A stretch of 64,000 bases of DNA from Bacteroidia bacterium (GTDB lineage: Bacteria > Bacteroidota > Bacteroidia > AKYH767-A > OLB10): assembly GCA_016788065.1 (NCBI GenBank), contig JAEUTI010000051.1, positions 1-64,000 of the forward strand, in the 5' to 3' direction. Below are positions 9,374 to 18,555 of the stretch, one piece after another. Below the pieces are notes generated by a model. The model was given only the letters and a program-made list of their open reading frames with translations, did no database searches and was not told the origin of the DNA. The position numbers were made by a program, and so were the translations under genes. The first letter of the stretch is position 1, and every line of letters begins with the position of its first letter.

Positions 9374-9859
9374 TTATAAAACATTGTGAACACTTCCGAT
9401 ATAATTCTTCAGGGTTGTCCGTGCCCGATAAATATAAACTTTAACCTGCGATTCATTCAATCCGGTAATCTCACCAATTTCTTCATAAGAATAACCTTCA
9501 TAATCGCGCAACATAATAACCGACTGTTGAATTTCAGGTAATCGGGATACGGCATCCCTTACAATCTGTTTAACGTCGCTGAATTTGTGATCTGTCTTCA
9601 TGGTTTCGAGATGTTCATCTTCCATGCGGGTCATCTTTTTTCCTCTTCTTATTTTATCTACCATAGTTCTGTATGCGGTAGTAAAAATGTAAGATTTTGA
9701 TTTCTCAAAATTCACATTGGTATGAGTCAGCCACAATTTCTCGAAGGTATCCTGAACCACATCCTGAGCTTCTTCCTTGTCCTTAATATTGTGCAGGATA
9801 AAGCGATAAACCCCATCGGAGAATTGATCTACGCATTTATTGTATTCCTGTACGGTCAT
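9374..9859 (-). CDS. ECF RNA polymerase sigma factor
   Basis: A 161-residue sigma-70-family factor with only regions 2 and 4. Region 2 is at about 8-75 (FSDGVYRFILHNIKDKEEAQDVVQDTFEKLW), with the DNA-melting part near SKSYIFTTAYRTMVDKIRR. Region 4 is at about 100-155 (LPEIQQSVIMLRDYEGYSYEEIGEITGLNESQVKVYIYRAR). It is the first gene of a three-gene operon with a membrane anti-sigma and a GIN-barrel protein. The inferred role is transcription in response to an envelope signal. Confidence 0.93.
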   Translation of the reverse strand: MTVQEYNKCVDQFSDGVYRFILHNIKDKEEAQDVVQDTFEKLWLTHTNVNFEKSKSYIFTTAYRTMVDKIRRGKKMTRMEDEHLETMKTDHKFSDVKQIVRDAVSRLPEIQQSVIMLRDYEGYSYEEIGEITGLNESQVKVYIYRARTTLKNYIGSVHNVL

Positions 9860-9894
9860 TTGGTTCAGAGGTCACCGGTGTGGTTATAAATGAG

Positions 9895-9929
9895 ACGGAC
9901 ACCTGTAAGCCGTTGTTACAGGTGTCCGT
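9895..9929 (-). terminator. Long stem-loop between infB and the sigma operon
   Basis: A perfect 14-pair inverted repeat (9895-9908 with 9916-9929) and a seven-base loop, 42 bases after the infB stop. On the minus strand it is followed by CTCATTTAT rather than a clean T-run, so it may be a weak terminator, a processing site or a 5' element of the sigma gene, whose ATG is 36 bases further on. Confidence 0.5.
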
Positions 9930-9970
9930 TAAATTATTTTGGAAAATTTACAATATACTGATATTCAGTA

Positions 9971-12900
9971 TTATGCGAGTGTTCTTTTGACTGCAACTTG
10001 TTCATATCCTTCAATAATATCGCCAATCTGGACATCATTATAATTATGGATACTTAAACCGCATTCGTAGCCGGAAGCCACTTCTTTCACATCATCTTTG
10101 AAACGTTTGAGTGAAGAGAGTTCACCGGAGAAGGTAACGATACCATCTCTGACAACACGAATTTTGGTATTTCTATTGACTTTACCATCGAGCACCATAC
10201 AACCTGCGATTGTACCTGCTTTCGGAATTTTGAATGTTTCGCGAACTTCGATATTACACACAATTTTCTCTTCGAATTCAGGTGCAAGCATACCTTCCAT
10301 GGCATCTTTCACTTCATTTATAGCATCGTAGATAATAGAGTAAAGGCGAATATCAATTTGTTCCTGTTCGGCAAGTTTACGTGCATTGAGTGAAGGGCGA
10401 ACCTGGAATCCGATGATAATTGCATTCGATGCAGAAGCAAGGAGTACATCAGATTCGGTGATGGCACCAACAGATTTATGAATTACGTTCACCTGAATTT
10501 CTGCTGTAGAAAGTTTCAGTAATGAATCGGCAAGTGCTTCCACAGAACCATCCACGTCACCTTTAACAATTACGTTCAGCTCTTTAAAGTTACCGATTGC
10601 GAGACGGCGACCGATTTCATCGAGTGTAATATGTTTGTGTGTACGAATACCTTGTTCACGTTGTAACTGGAGACGTTTGTTGGCAATTTCACGTGCTTCG
10701 CGTTCATCGTCCATTACATTAAACTGATCACCGGCTTGTACGGCACCCGGCATACCGAGCATGATTACAGGTTGTGCAGGGCCGGCTTTTTCCATTTTGC
10801 CACCACGTTCATTGTGCAAAGCTTTCACGCGACCGGCATAGCAACCTGCAAGTACGATATCTCCTACTTTAAGATTTCCGCTATGAACCAGAACAGTAGT
10901 AATGTAACCGCGTCCTTTATCGAGTGACGATTCGATTACGGTACCAACTGCATTTTTATTTGGGTTTGCTTTAAGATCAAGCATTTCTGCTTCGAGCAAT
11001 ACTTTATCTAGCAAAGAATCAATATTCAATCCTTGCTTTGCAGAAATTTCCTGGCACTGATATTTACCACCCCATTCTTCAACGAGAATATTCATTTTAG
11101 ATAACTGTTCCTTGATTCGATCGGGGGCAGCACCAGGTTTATCGATTTTATTTATAGCAAAAACGATAGGAACATTAGCGGCCTGTGCGTGGTTGATTGC
11201 TTCAATAGTTTGCGGCATCACGCTATCATCGGCAGCAATTACAATAATTGCAACGTCGGTAACTTTAGCACCCCTTGCACGCATAGCGGTAAACGCTTCG
11301 TGACCGGGAGTATCGAGGAAAGTAATTTTTCGGCCATCATCGAGAGTCACTTCGTAAGCACCGATATGCTGGGTGATACCACCTGCTTCACCTGCGATTA
11401 CGTTCGCTTTCCGGATATAATCCAGTAATGATGTTTTACCATGATCTACGTGACCCATTACCGTAACGATAGGTGCACGAGGTTTCAGATCTTCCGGATC
11501 ATCCGGTTTTTCCTGAATAGCCTCCTGAACATCAACGGAAACGAATTCCACTTTATAACCAAATTCTTCAGCAACAACAGTAAGTGTTTCGGCATCGAGA
11601 CGCTGATTGATGGAAACGATAATTCCAAGGCTCATACACGTTGCGATGATACTTGTTACCGGAACACCAATCAGTTTCGCGAGTTCGTTTGCGGAAACGA
11701 ATTCTGTTACCTGAATTACTTTTGATTGATTTGCTTCTTCAGCTGCAGTTTCCTCAGCTTGTTTATAGGCATCGCGTTTTTCTTTACGATACTTAGATGC
11801 TTTCGATTTACCACCACCGCCACTTAAACGTGCCAGTGTTGCTTTAATCTGATCCTGAATTTCTTTTTCGGTAGGTTCAACTTTTGCGACAGGTGGGCGT
11901 TCGAAACGTTTACCACCTTTTTGACCACCACCGGTATTGTTTCCACCACCGGGACCTTTTTTCCAGGGTTCACCACCTTTATTATCAGATGGGGGACGAG
12001 GAGTACCGGATTCATTAACATTTACTTTCTTCTCGGTACGTTTACGTTTCTTTTTGCGCTTATCATCATCTAAGGTAGAGGTAGATGCAACAGGTTTTTT
12101 CTTTGGAGGGTCAACCGGAAGTACAATTTTACCAAGGATATTTGGTCCTTTAAGCTTATCGCGATCCATCCGGAACGGAACATCTTTGCCGGCAACTTCA
12201 GCAGGAGGCACATCGCCACCTGAAGCAGAAGAATCAGCAGTCGGAGCAATTGTTTCCGGAGTTTCGGGAGCAGGAGTTTCAGCAACGGGAGCAATTTTTT
12301 CAGGAGTTGCTTGAACTACTTCGGCTGGTTTTTCAGCAACCGGAGCTGTTTCTGTTTTCTTCTCCTTCTCAACAGACTTCTCTTTTACTTTTTCAACCTC
12401 TTTTTCCTTTTCTTTCTCCTTCTCTTTTTCCTTTTCCTTTTCTTTAGCCTTCGGCTTCTCAGCTTTAGCTTTTGCTTCTTCAGCTTGTTGTGCTACTTCA
12501 AGTGCAGCATCAGCAGCTTTCTTCTTAGCAATTTTTTTCTTTGGAGTTTCAAGAGCATCGAGATCGATCTTGTCGATGATTTTCGGAGCAGATTTATCAA
12601 CTTTAGCTTTAATAACTTCAGCTTCGGCAGCTTCGGCATCCTCTTCTTTTTTCGTTTTCTTTTTTACCAGAGTTGGCTTATCCTTTTCAGCAGCATCCTG
12701 CTTAATCTGGATCAGATCTCTTGCCAGTTCATCATCATTTTCAACTTCCTTTTCCTTAACTACTTCAGCAGAAACCTTAGCTTCGATAACAACGTTATCT
12801 TTTTTCAGTTTCTGATTCGTAATTTCTTCAGCAGTTTTTTTAATCTGCTTATCGGTTTGAAATTCCCTTTGTAAAAGCTCATAAGCCTCCACTGTAATTT

Positions 12901-13021
12901 TCGCATTCGGGTTCTTATCCACCTTGAATCCCTTTTTCTCAAGGAAATCAAGAGCATGATCAATCCCGATGCTAAATTCCTTCAGCACTTTACTGAGTCT
13001 TATGGTTGACGTTTCTGACAT
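9971..13021 (-). CDS. infB: Translation initiation factor IF-2
   Basis: GTPase that places initiator tRNA on the small ribosomal subunit. The 1016-residue protein has an IF2N domain at 3-55 ([24 protein letters not shown]). A long low-complexity linker follows, including a Lys-Glu alternating run around residues 190-220 and a Gly-rich patch. A second IF2N domain precedes the G domain near residue 520 ([24 protein letters not shown]), followed by domains II-IV. It is the last gene of rimP-nusA-infB, with a 62-base gap to nusA. The linker is responsible for the extra length relative to Proteobacteria. Confidence 0.97.
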   Translation of the reverse strand: MSETSTIRLSKVLKEFSIGIDHALDFLEKKGFKVDKNPNAKITVEAYELLQREFQTDKQIKKTAEEITNQKLKKDNVVIEAKVSAEVVKEKEVENDDELARDLIQIKQDAAEKDKPTLVKKKTKKEEDAEAAEAEVIKAKVDKSAPKIIDKIDLDALETPKKKIAKKKAADAALEVAQQAEEAKAKAEKPKAKEKEKEKEKEKEKEKEVEKVKEKSVEKEKKTETAPVAEKPAEVVQATPEKIAPVAETPAPETPETIAPTADSSASGGDVPPAEVAGKDVPFRMDRDKLKGPNILGKIVLPVDPPKKKPVASTSTLDDDKRKKKRKRTEKKVNVNESGTPRPPSDNKGGEPWKKGPGGGNNTGGGQKGGKRFERPPVAKVEPTEKEIQDQIKATLARLSGGGGKSKASKYRKEKRDAYKQAEETAAEEANQSKVIQVTEFVSANELAKLIGVPVTSIIATCMSLGIIVSINQRLDAETLTVVAEEFGYKVEFVSVDVQEAIQEKPDDPEDLKPRAPIVTVMGHVDHGKTSLLDYIRKANVIAGEAGGITQHIGAYEVTLDDGRKITFLDTPGHEAFTAMRARGAKVTDVAIIVIAADDSVMPQTIEAINHAQAANVPIVFAINKIDKPGAAPDRIKEQLSKMNILVEEWGGKYQCQEISAKQGLNIDSLLDKVLLEAEMLDLKANPNKNAVGTVIESSLDKGRGYITTVLVHSGNLKVGDIVLAGCYAGRVKALHNERGGKMEKAGPAQPVIMLGMPGAVQAGDQFNVMDDEREAREIANKRLQLQREQGIRTHKHITLDEIGRRLAIGNFKELNVIVKGDVDGSVEALADSLLKLSTAEIQVNVIHKSVGAITESDVLLASASNAIIIGFQVRPSLNARKLAEQEQIDIRLYSIIYDAINEVKDAMEGMLAPEFEEKIVCNIEVRETFKIPKAGTIAGCMVLDGKVNRNTKIRVVRDGIVTFSGELSSLKRFKDDVKEVASGYECGLSIHNYNDVQIGDIIEGYEQVAVKRTLA

Positions 13022-13083
13022 TCTTTAATATTTTCTTTCTACTACTTAACTGCTAATGATTCCGTGCATTTCACACGGGTAAA

Positions 13084-14319
13084 TTATTCAAATTCAGAGC
13101 GCAGAATTCGCATCACTTCGCGAATTGTCTCTTCTTCAAGATCTGTTCTTTTCACCAGATCTTCAACACCAAGATCAAGTACACTCTTTGCGGTATCGCA
13201 ACCGATTCCTTTCAGTTCATCAATAATCCAGCTATCGATTTCATCTGTAAATTCGTCGAGATCCACATCTTCTTCAACCTCATCAGAATCGCGATACACA
13301 TCGATTTCATAACCGGTAAGTTTTCCGGCAAGGCGAATGTTGTGACCACCTTTACCAATGGCAAGTGACACCTGATCGGGTTTCATGTAAACTGCAGCAC
13401 GCTTGGTATCATCATCCAGTTTAATGGAAGAAATTTTAGCAGGTGACAGTGCACGGGTAATATACAGTGACAGGTTGTTTGTATAATTGATTACGTCAAT
13501 ATTTTCATTCTTCAATTCACGAACGATACCATGAATACGGGAACCTTTCATACCAACACAGGCACCAACAGGATCAATTCGATCGTCGTATGATTCCACA
13601 GCAACCTTAGCTCTTTCACCGGGTTCGCGAACTATGTTTTTAATGGTGATCAAACCATCGAATACTTCAGGTACTTCCTGTTCAAAGAGTCTTTCGAGGA
13701 ACACCGGAGATGTTCTGGAAAGAATAATCTTAGGTGTACCGTTTACCATTTCAACACGAAGTACTACTGCTCTTACTGAATCTCCTTTACGGAAAAAGTC
13801 TGAAGGAATTTGTTCAACTTTAGGAAGAATCAATTCATTTCCTTCATCATCGAGTACTAAAGCTTCTTTTTTCCAAACCTGATAAACCTCACCGGTAATA
13901 ATTTCACCTGCGCGGTCTTTATATTTTTTATAGATGCCATCTTTTTCAAGCTCCATGATACGGGCTTGCAAATTCTGACGGGCAGCAAGTACAGCTCTTC
14001 TTCCGAATGCTTCCAGTTGAACGGGCTCTGTCACTTCTTCGCCGATTTCAAAATCGGGTTCAATTTTAACCGCTTCCGAATAAGGAATCTGAAGATTTGG
14101 ATCTTCAACAGCACCATCTTCAACGATCGTACGATTTCTCCAGACTTCAAGGTCACCCTTGTCGATGTTAATGATTACGTCGAGGTTATCGGCGGTACCA
14201 TACTTTTTACGCAACATATTTTTGAATACATCCTCCAGGATGCTCATCATTGTTGCACGGTCAATACTCTTAAATTCTTTGAACTCCGAGAAGGATTCAA
14301 TCAATACTGAGTGATCCAT
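13084..14319 (-). CDS. nusA: Transcription termination/antitermination factor NusA
   Basis: Binds RNA polymerase and modulates pausing, termination and antitermination. The 411-residue protein has an N-terminal polymerase-binding domain (1-105), an S1 domain (about 130-200), KH1 (about 235-280, VGMKGSRIHGIVREL) and KH2 (about 305-345, AIGKGGHNIRLAGKL). It ends in one helix-hairpin-helix-like segment and lacks the two acidic repeats of the E. coli protein. It starts six bases after rimP, so the two are probably translationally coupled. Confidence 0.96.
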   Translation of the reverse strand: MDHSVLIESFSEFKEFKSIDRATMMSILEDVFKNMLRKKYGTADNLDVIINIDKGDLEVWRNRTIVEDGAVEDPNLQIPYSEAVKIEPDFEIGEEVTEPVQLEAFGRRAVLAARQNLQARIMELEKDGIYKKYKDRAGEIITGEVYQVWKKEALVLDDEGNELILPKVEQIPSDFFRKGDSVRAVVLRVEMVNGTPKIILSRTSPVFLERLFEQEVPEVFDGLITIKNIVREPGERAKVAVESYDDRIDPVGACVGMKGSRIHGIVRELKNENIDVINYTNNLSLYITRALSPAKISSIKLDDDTKRAAVYMKPDQVSLAIGKGGHNIRLAGKLTGYEIDVYRDSDEVEEDVDLDEFTDEIDSWIIDELKGIGCDTAKSVLDLGVEDLVKRTDLEEETIREVMRILRSEFE

Positions 14320-14325
14320 TACTGT

Positions 14326-14793
14326 TTAAATTTTAAATGATAGTATTAATTTTGTTTCTTTAATTTTTTCGTAGCTAAGCTGATGCTGCACTTCAGAAAT
14401 TATTTTCTTTTTATTTTCTTTTCGGGAAGTAGTTTCTTTCAACTCTATTCCTGATTCGTCTGCAGCTTCCAGTATTCCTTTAATTTCTCTTCCTTCTGTG
14501 GTGATCACTTTTACTTCGCGACCAATGCGGCGCATGTATTGCTGATGTACCTTCAGTGGCTGATCCATTCCCGGGGAAGAAACCTCCAGCTCATTAGTCT
14601 CCCAAACATTCTCAGGATCCAGTAAGGCTGTCAGGTGCCGGTTTAACCGAATACACTCATCCAGTGAAACTCCGGTTGGCTTGTCGATGAACACAGTGAT
14701 TTTACCTGGCGGGGTTTTAACCTCAACCAGGAAGCAATCTGTGTCTTTAATCCATTCATTAACAATGGATTGTATTCTTTCTTTGTTCACCAT
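14326..14793 (-). CDS. rimP: Ribosome maturation factor RimP
   Basis: A 155-residue protein needed for maturation of the 30S subunit. The N-terminal alpha/beta domain contains the family pattern VFIDKPTGVSLDECIRLNRHL and LEVSSPGMDQPL. The C-terminal SH3-like domain begins near GREVKVITTEGREIKG. The frame opens seven codons further upstream at a TTG, but that lies inside a hairpin, and the ATG at 14793 gives the standard start MVNKERIQ. First gene of the rimP-nusA-infB operon, with a terminator-like hairpin immediately before it. Confidence 0.93.
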   Translation of the reverse strand: MVNKERIQSIVNEWIKDTDCFLVEVKTPPGKITVFIDKPTGVSLDECIRLNRHLTALLDPENVWETNELEVSSPGMDQPLKVHQQYMRRIGREVKVITTEGREIKGILEAADESGIELKETTSRKENKKKIISEVQHQLSYEKIKETKLILSFKI

Positions 14794-14800
14794 TCGGAAT

Positions 14801-14823
14801 AAAAAAGGGGACAATGTCCCCTT
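14801..14823 (-). promoter_or_regulatory. Terminator-like hairpin in the rimP leader
   Basis: On the minus strand a stem of about nine pairs (AAAGGGGAC / GTCCCCTTT, three-base loop) runs into six T residues ending seven bases before the rimP ATG. A perfect -7 box lies just upstream (14843-14850), which places the hairpin inside the 5' leader. It could therefore act as an attenuator for rimP-nusA-infB. The alternative is that it simply terminates the upstream RidA-family gene. Confidence 0.6.
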
Positions 14824-14842
14824 TCTCTAATCAATTACAATG

Positions 14843-14850
14843 CAAAAGTA
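14843..14850 (-). promoter_or_regulatory. -7 box upstream of rimP (TACTTTTG)
   Basis: A perfect TAnnTTTG element, 49 bases before the rimP ATG and upstream of the leader hairpin. No clear -33 TTTG is seen. Confidence 0.5.
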
Positions 14851-14976
14851 AGCATATTTTCTTAAAAATGTGCTTCTTAACTTAAAGAATTTGTTATTTT
14901 TTTGCTTTAGATGGTTTACGTTCAGGTGATTGCAACTTGAAAAAATTGCAATTAATTGAAATTCAATCGCTTTGAC

Positions 14977-15387
14977 TCAAATGGTGGCAATCACTTTTAA
15001 CTCAATAGCAATTGGTGTGGGAAGGCAATTAATTTCGACGGTAGTACGGCAGGGATTTGCAGATTTAAAATACTCTGCATAAAGGCGATTGTAGGTTGCG
15101 AAATCATCTTTCATATTCGTGAGAAAAACGGTTACATCAATCATGTTCTCCCATTTCGAACCGGCCTCTTCGAGAATATGTTTTACATTTTTAAAAACCG
15201 AATGGCATTGTGTTTCTATATCGTAAGACTTAATTGTACCATCTTCATTTAGTTCAACACCGGGAATTTTTTTAGTACCGCGTTCGCGGGGACCAACACC
15301 AGATAGGAAAAGTAAATTTCCATGTCGGCGTGCATGAGGATAAGCACCTACAGGTTCAGGAGCACGGGAAGAATTAATTGCATCCAT
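14977..15387 (-). CDS. RidA/YjgF-family protein, possibly 2-aminomuconate deaminase type
   Basis: A 136-residue single-domain RidA-family enzyme, expected to form trimers that hydrolyse reactive imines. The family core is visible: GNLLFLSGVGPRERG, QCHSVFKNVKHILEEAGS, MIDVTVFLTNMKDDFATYN and the terminal PCRTTVEI with its conserved arginine, then IELKVIATI. The extended ELNEDGTIKSYDIETQ segment recalls 2-aminomuconate deaminase members, but no kynurenine-pathway genes are nearby, so the substrate is open. It lies upstream of rimP on the same strand. Confidence 0.85.
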   Translation of the reverse strand: MDAINSSRAPEPVGAYPHARRHGNLLFLSGVGPRERGTKKIPGVELNEDGTIKSYDIETQCHSVFKNVKHILEEAGSKWENMIDVTVFLTNMKDDFATYNRLYAEYFKSANPCRTTVEINCLPTPIAIELKVIATI

Positions 15388-15495
15388 AAGAATGATTTTC
15401 TGTGAATAGATTTGAAATGTTAAATATCTGAATTTATCTCTAAATTATCTACTAAATTGACTATAATAAATTAGCTGAGCCGAATGCGATCCTCC

Positions 15496-15596
15496 TAATT
15501 AACCACCTAATTAACTACTTAATTAACTACCTAATTAACCACTTAATTAACTACCTAATTAACCACTTAATTAACTACTTAATTAACCACTTAACC
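15496..15596. repeat. Eight-copy 12-bp tandem repeat overlapping a gene end
   Basis: Eight head-to-tail copies of TAATTAAC[C/T]AC[C/T] (15496-15591) plus a partial ninth. Each copy contains TTAATTAA when joined to its neighbour. The unit is four codons long, and on the minus strand each copy reads Lys/Arg-(Trp or stop)-Leu-Ile in the frame of the neighbouring lipoprotein gene. One copy supplies that gene's TAG stop at 15575-15577. Confidence 0.95.
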
Positions 15597-17179
15597 TCCG
15601 TTTCAACATCCCAATTCGCCCGAACAGTAATTATTTCGGTGTGGTAATAAATTTTTTCGGGAGTAATTCTGCGTAACACATCACCACCATCCCATAATTT
15701 ATTTCCATTGCGATCGAATACAATCCTTATACGGTAAATTCCCGGTTCAACCTCCGAAAAGATTCCAGTATAGTCTGATTTACCATCATGCTGACGAACA
15801 ATTTCATCTTTTTCATTCACTAGTTGCAAAATAAAATTTTCATTGATAGTACCACTAAGTTTGTATGTAATACTACCTCTTCCTTTATCGCCGGCAGCAT
15901 TAAAACTCCATGAAATAGTATCATGAGATCTTCCGTGGACATCGGTTAAAGCACCGGGTAAAATCTGAATAGTGTATATACCGGATTTCCATTCGCCGGA
16001 GAACACCATTTTTGTTTGAAGAGAATCGGTGAATGCAATTCCGGGGTGAATAGTAACGGAGTCGCGGGTAACTAAAATTTTAGTGGTGTCAATTGACGCT
16101 GTAGGTATGGTCCAGTTAACAGCGGGATTAGAACCACCGGGAAGCGGATTGCCTTTTTGCGGAAATGGGAAGCCGGAGAAATACACTTTATTCGGAGTAG
16201 CTGATCCTCGTTGTTTACGATAACCAACGGTGTCGATGACAACCTCACCATCGTACCATATTACTTTTGCAGAATCAGACATTTCGGGAGTGGTGTACAA
16301 AACAATAGTATCCTTCAAAACATTTTTTTGGATAATAAATTTACCTGTATAGCCATCTGCAAAAATCGGTTTCGGATTTTCTGTTGGTCGCGAAAAAACC
16401 GTAGTCAGTTTTCCCGGTTCTTCAATAATTGAACTTTTCACCGACTGTCGTGAAAGTGGTTGACGTGCTACTACCAGTTCCTTTATTGTGGAATCGGTTG
16501 CATTAACTATATCACTGAAAAAACCGGCACGTTCATCGGCGGCATCAAGGATAAAATTACCATTTTTATCTTCGAGTGTATACAATGCATAATTGCCTGC
16601 AGCAACATTGGTGATAGTAAATTTTCCGGTGGCATCCGTCTTAGCAAAATAATCGGGGGCTTTTTTGAGAGGAACCGAATCGGCAACGGGACTACGATAA
16701 AGGAGAGCAAGCACACCTTCGGTGGATTTTCCTGTGGAAGCATCAGCAATTGTACCGGAGATCAGGAGAGAATCGAGATAATCGCCTGTAGAAAAAACAT
16801 ACCGGTATGCGGTTAGTGTATTCCCTTCATTATTATCGGTAATAGCATTTCCGAAACTAATTGTATAAGTTGTTGCAGGAAGAAGTGTGCTGTTAAACTT
16901 TATAATCACACTTTTTTTACGAACTAAAAATTCCGGGGCGGGATTCAGCAGTGGTGAAATAATAATTTGTTTGGTCACTTCCTTCAACTGCACGTATTCG
17001 TCGAACGTTAGTACTACTTCGGAAGCATTAAAATTCACTGAATTTTCAGCCGGAACAGCGCTTAATAAAACAGGTGGTTTAACATCGCGATCGCCACCTT
17101 GCGGTGCTACTTTATTAGCGCAGGAGATGCATAATGCAACTATAAAAAACCCTAAAAGGGCATTCAGCTTTTTATTCAC
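15575..17179 (-). CDS. Lipoprotein with bacterial Ig-like (Big_5) domain
   Basis: A 534-residue lipoprotein with a lipobox at ALCISC (Cys20). A Big_5-type Ig-like domain at about 33-130 shows the typical PPVLLSAVPAENSVNFNASE and TYTISFGNAITDNNEGN segments. A carboxypeptidase-regulatory-like segment follows (ISGTIADASTGKSTEGVLALL ... GKFTITNVAAGNYALYTLED). The remainder is beta-rich. The start is GTG at 17179, overlapping the upstream gene's stop as GTGA, so translation is coupled. The last codons and the stop lie inside a 12-bp repeat array, so the C-terminus could vary with copy number. Confidence 0.85.
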   Translation of the reverse strand: MNKKLNALLGFFIVALCISCANKVAPQGGDRDVKPPVLLSAVPAENSVNFNASEVVLTFDEYVQLKEVTKQIIISPLLNPAPEFLVRKKSVIIKFNSTLLPATTYTISFGNAITDNNEGNTLTAYRYVFSTGDYLDSLLISGTIADASTGKSTEGVLALLYRSPVADSVPLKKAPDYFAKTDATGKFTITNVAAGNYALYTLEDKNGNFILDAADERAGFFSDIVNATDSTIKELVVARQPLSRQSVKSSIIEEPGKLTTVFSRPTENPKPIFADGYTGKFIIQKNVLKDTIVLYTTPEMSDSAKVIWYDGEVVIDTVGYRKQRGSATPNKVYFSGFPFPQKGNPLPGGSNPAVNWTIPTASIDTTKILVTRDSVTIHPGIAFTDSLQTKMVFSGEWKSGIYTIQILPGALTDVHGRSHDTISWSFNAAGDKGRGSITYKLSGTINENFILQLVNEKDEIVRQHDGKSDYTGIFSEVEPGIYRIRIVFDRNGNKLWDGGDVLRRITPEKIYYHTEIITVRANWDVETEVKWLIK

Positions 17180-17658
17180 AGCGATTCGATAATTTTAATA
17201 ACCTCTCCGAGATATTTTTGATCTGTTTCATCGAAAGCTGCCAATTTTTCACTGTCGACATCGAGCACCAGCCAGACTTTATTATTTTTAAATGCGGGAA
17301 GAACAATTTCACTTTTTGAAAGGGAGCTACATGCGATATGTCCGGGAAATGCATCCACATCTTCCACAATCAATACTTTTTGTTCTTTCCAGGAAGAGCC
17401 GCAAACACCTTTCCCAAAACCAATTCTGGTACAAGCTACAGGTCCCTGAAAAGGCCCGAGGACCAGAGAATCGTTCTCAACAAAGTAAACGCCAACCCAA
17501 AAAAAGTCCATAGACTGCTTAAGGGCCGCCATTAAATTAGCCAGATTGGCGACAACATTAGATTCGCCGGTCACCAATGCCTTTAATTGAGGCAATAGCG
17601 ACTCGTAACGGTCTGTTTTTGAAGAAGTTGAATCTAGTACGGTTAAATTTTCTGCCAT
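17176..17658 (-). CDS. msrC: Free methionine-R-sulfoxide reductase (fRMsr, GAF domain)
   Basis: Reduces free L-methionine-R-sulfoxide in the cytosol. The 160-residue GAF-domain protein has three cysteines at residues 76, 86 and 110 (ACTRIGFGKGVCGSSW ... PGHIACSSLSKSEIVLP). Their spacing of 10 and 24 residues is the same as in the E. coli enzyme. The gene has its own -7 box at 17677-17684 in the 31-base gap behind comF and overlaps the following lipoprotein gene by four bases. Confidence 0.93.
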   Translation of the reverse strand: MAENLTVLDSTSSKTDRYESLLPQLKALVTGESNVVANLANLMAALKQSMDFFWVGVYFVENDSLVLGPFQGPVACTRIGFGKGVCGSSWKEQKVLIVEDVDAFPGHIACSSLSKSEIVLPAFKNNKVWLVLDVDSEKLAAFDETDQKYLGEVIKIIESL

Positions 17659-17676
17659 AATGGACTAATAATATGG

Positions 17677-17684
17677 CAAAAATA
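17677..17684 (-). promoter_or_regulatory. -7 box of the fRMsr gene (TATTTTTG)
   Basis: A perfect TAnnTTTG element 18 bases before the ATG at 17658 and six bases after the comF stop, so the promoter is squeezed into the short gap or starts inside comF. Confidence 0.5.
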
Positions 17685-17689
17685 CGTTT

Positions 17690-18382
17690 TTAGAGTCTTG
17701 CGTACGCAATGGTAGCAAGACTAACGCGGGAATCGGGAGTCAGCAACAGCGTTTCTGCACAGGAAGCGAGGGTTGAACCGGTAGTGATAACATCATCGAC
17801 AAGCAAAAAATGTGGCTTTTGGGTTTCATATTTTTCATTGAGGACAAACATGCGGTTCATATTTTCGAATCTGGAATAACGGGCTTTTCGGGTTTGGGAA
17901 CTTGTTGCCTGCTGGCGGATCAGAAAATCCGGGATGAATGGAATTCTCATCGATTCGGCTATGCCTTCACCAAAAAAATCACTTTGGTTATAACCCCGCA
18001 GCCGCTTTTTGCTTTCGTGTAAAGGCACCGGAATTACGTGCGTAACATCCTGATATCGAGTCGATTTTAGCAACTCTAAGCCCAAATATCGTCCGGTAAA
18101 AGAACCAACTTCCTTATCTCCCTGATACTTCAAACGGTGAATTAAGTGTTGTACCCGCTGACCTTTATTGAAGTAATAAAGAGCTGTAGCAGCAAACACC
18201 GGAACCTTTCCCCAGAACTGTTTTTCAACGGGATTACCTTCCTGGAGGTGAAAGTTAGTTTTGGGAAGGTGGTATAAACAGTGTGTACAAATGACGGATT
18301 CACCCTGAAACAGACCATTACCGCAGGCAGCACAAACGAGTGGATAGCATAAATTGAGGAGATCGGAAATGAAATTTGCCAT
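17690..18382 (-). CDS. comF: ComF-family phosphoribosyltransferase-like protein
   Basis: A 230-residue ComF homologue. The N-terminal four-cysteine zinc site is visible (CAAC ... CTHC near 18-36). The C-terminal type I phosphoribosyltransferase fold has the PRPP loop LLVDDVITTGSTL near residue 195 and the KRLRGYNQSDFF segment near 128. In competent bacteria ComF helps move single-stranded DNA in from the uptake channel; nothing else for competence is in this window. A -7 box lies at 18425-18432. Confidence 0.92.
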   Translation of the reverse strand: MANFISDLLNLCYPLVCAACGNGLFQGESVICTHCLYHLPKTNFHLQEGNPVEKQFWGKVPVFAATALYYFNKGQRVQHLIHRLKYQGDKEVGSFTGRYLGLELLKSTRYQDVTHVIPVPLHESKKRLRGYNQSDFFGEGIAESMRIPFIPDFLIRQQATSSQTRKARYSRFENMNRMFVLNEKYETQKPHFLLVDDVITTGSTLASCAETLLLTPDSRVSLATIAYARL

Positions 18383-18424
18383 AAAAAGTGATGAAAAATG
18401 ATGAAAAAGGGGTTAAAAGCACTA

Positions 18425-18432
18425 CAAAAATA
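18425..18432 (-). promoter_or_regulatory. -7 box of comF (TATTTTTG)
   Basis: A perfect TAnnTTTG element, 42 bases before the comF ATG at 18382. Confidence 0.45.
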
Positions 18433-18471
18433 AGACTTTTGGGATTAAAATGGCAGTAACGCAAATAAGAA

Positions 18472-18502
18472 TTGACTGGCATTTATTATTATCTTAACTT
18501 CG
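18472..18502 (+). promoter_or_regulatory. Candidate promoter, -33 TTG and -7 TAACTTCG
   Basis: TTG at 18472-18474 is followed after 20 bases by TAACTTCG (one mismatch to TAnnTTTG). The predicted transcription start lies about 50 bases before the ATG at 18556. The open frame formally begins at this same TTG, which argues that the TTG is promoter, not start codon. Confidence 0.4.
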
Positions 18503-18555
18503 TACCCTGTTTTGTAAACTATAAACCTACCACAACCAGTACAGTTTCCTGCCCC

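Noticed and set aside
12311-12874. 187-codon plus-strand ORF opposite infB
   Set aside because: It is a shadow of the low-complexity Lys/Glu/Ala-rich IF-2 linker; its Phe/Leu/Ser-rich translation reflects the complement of that repeat.
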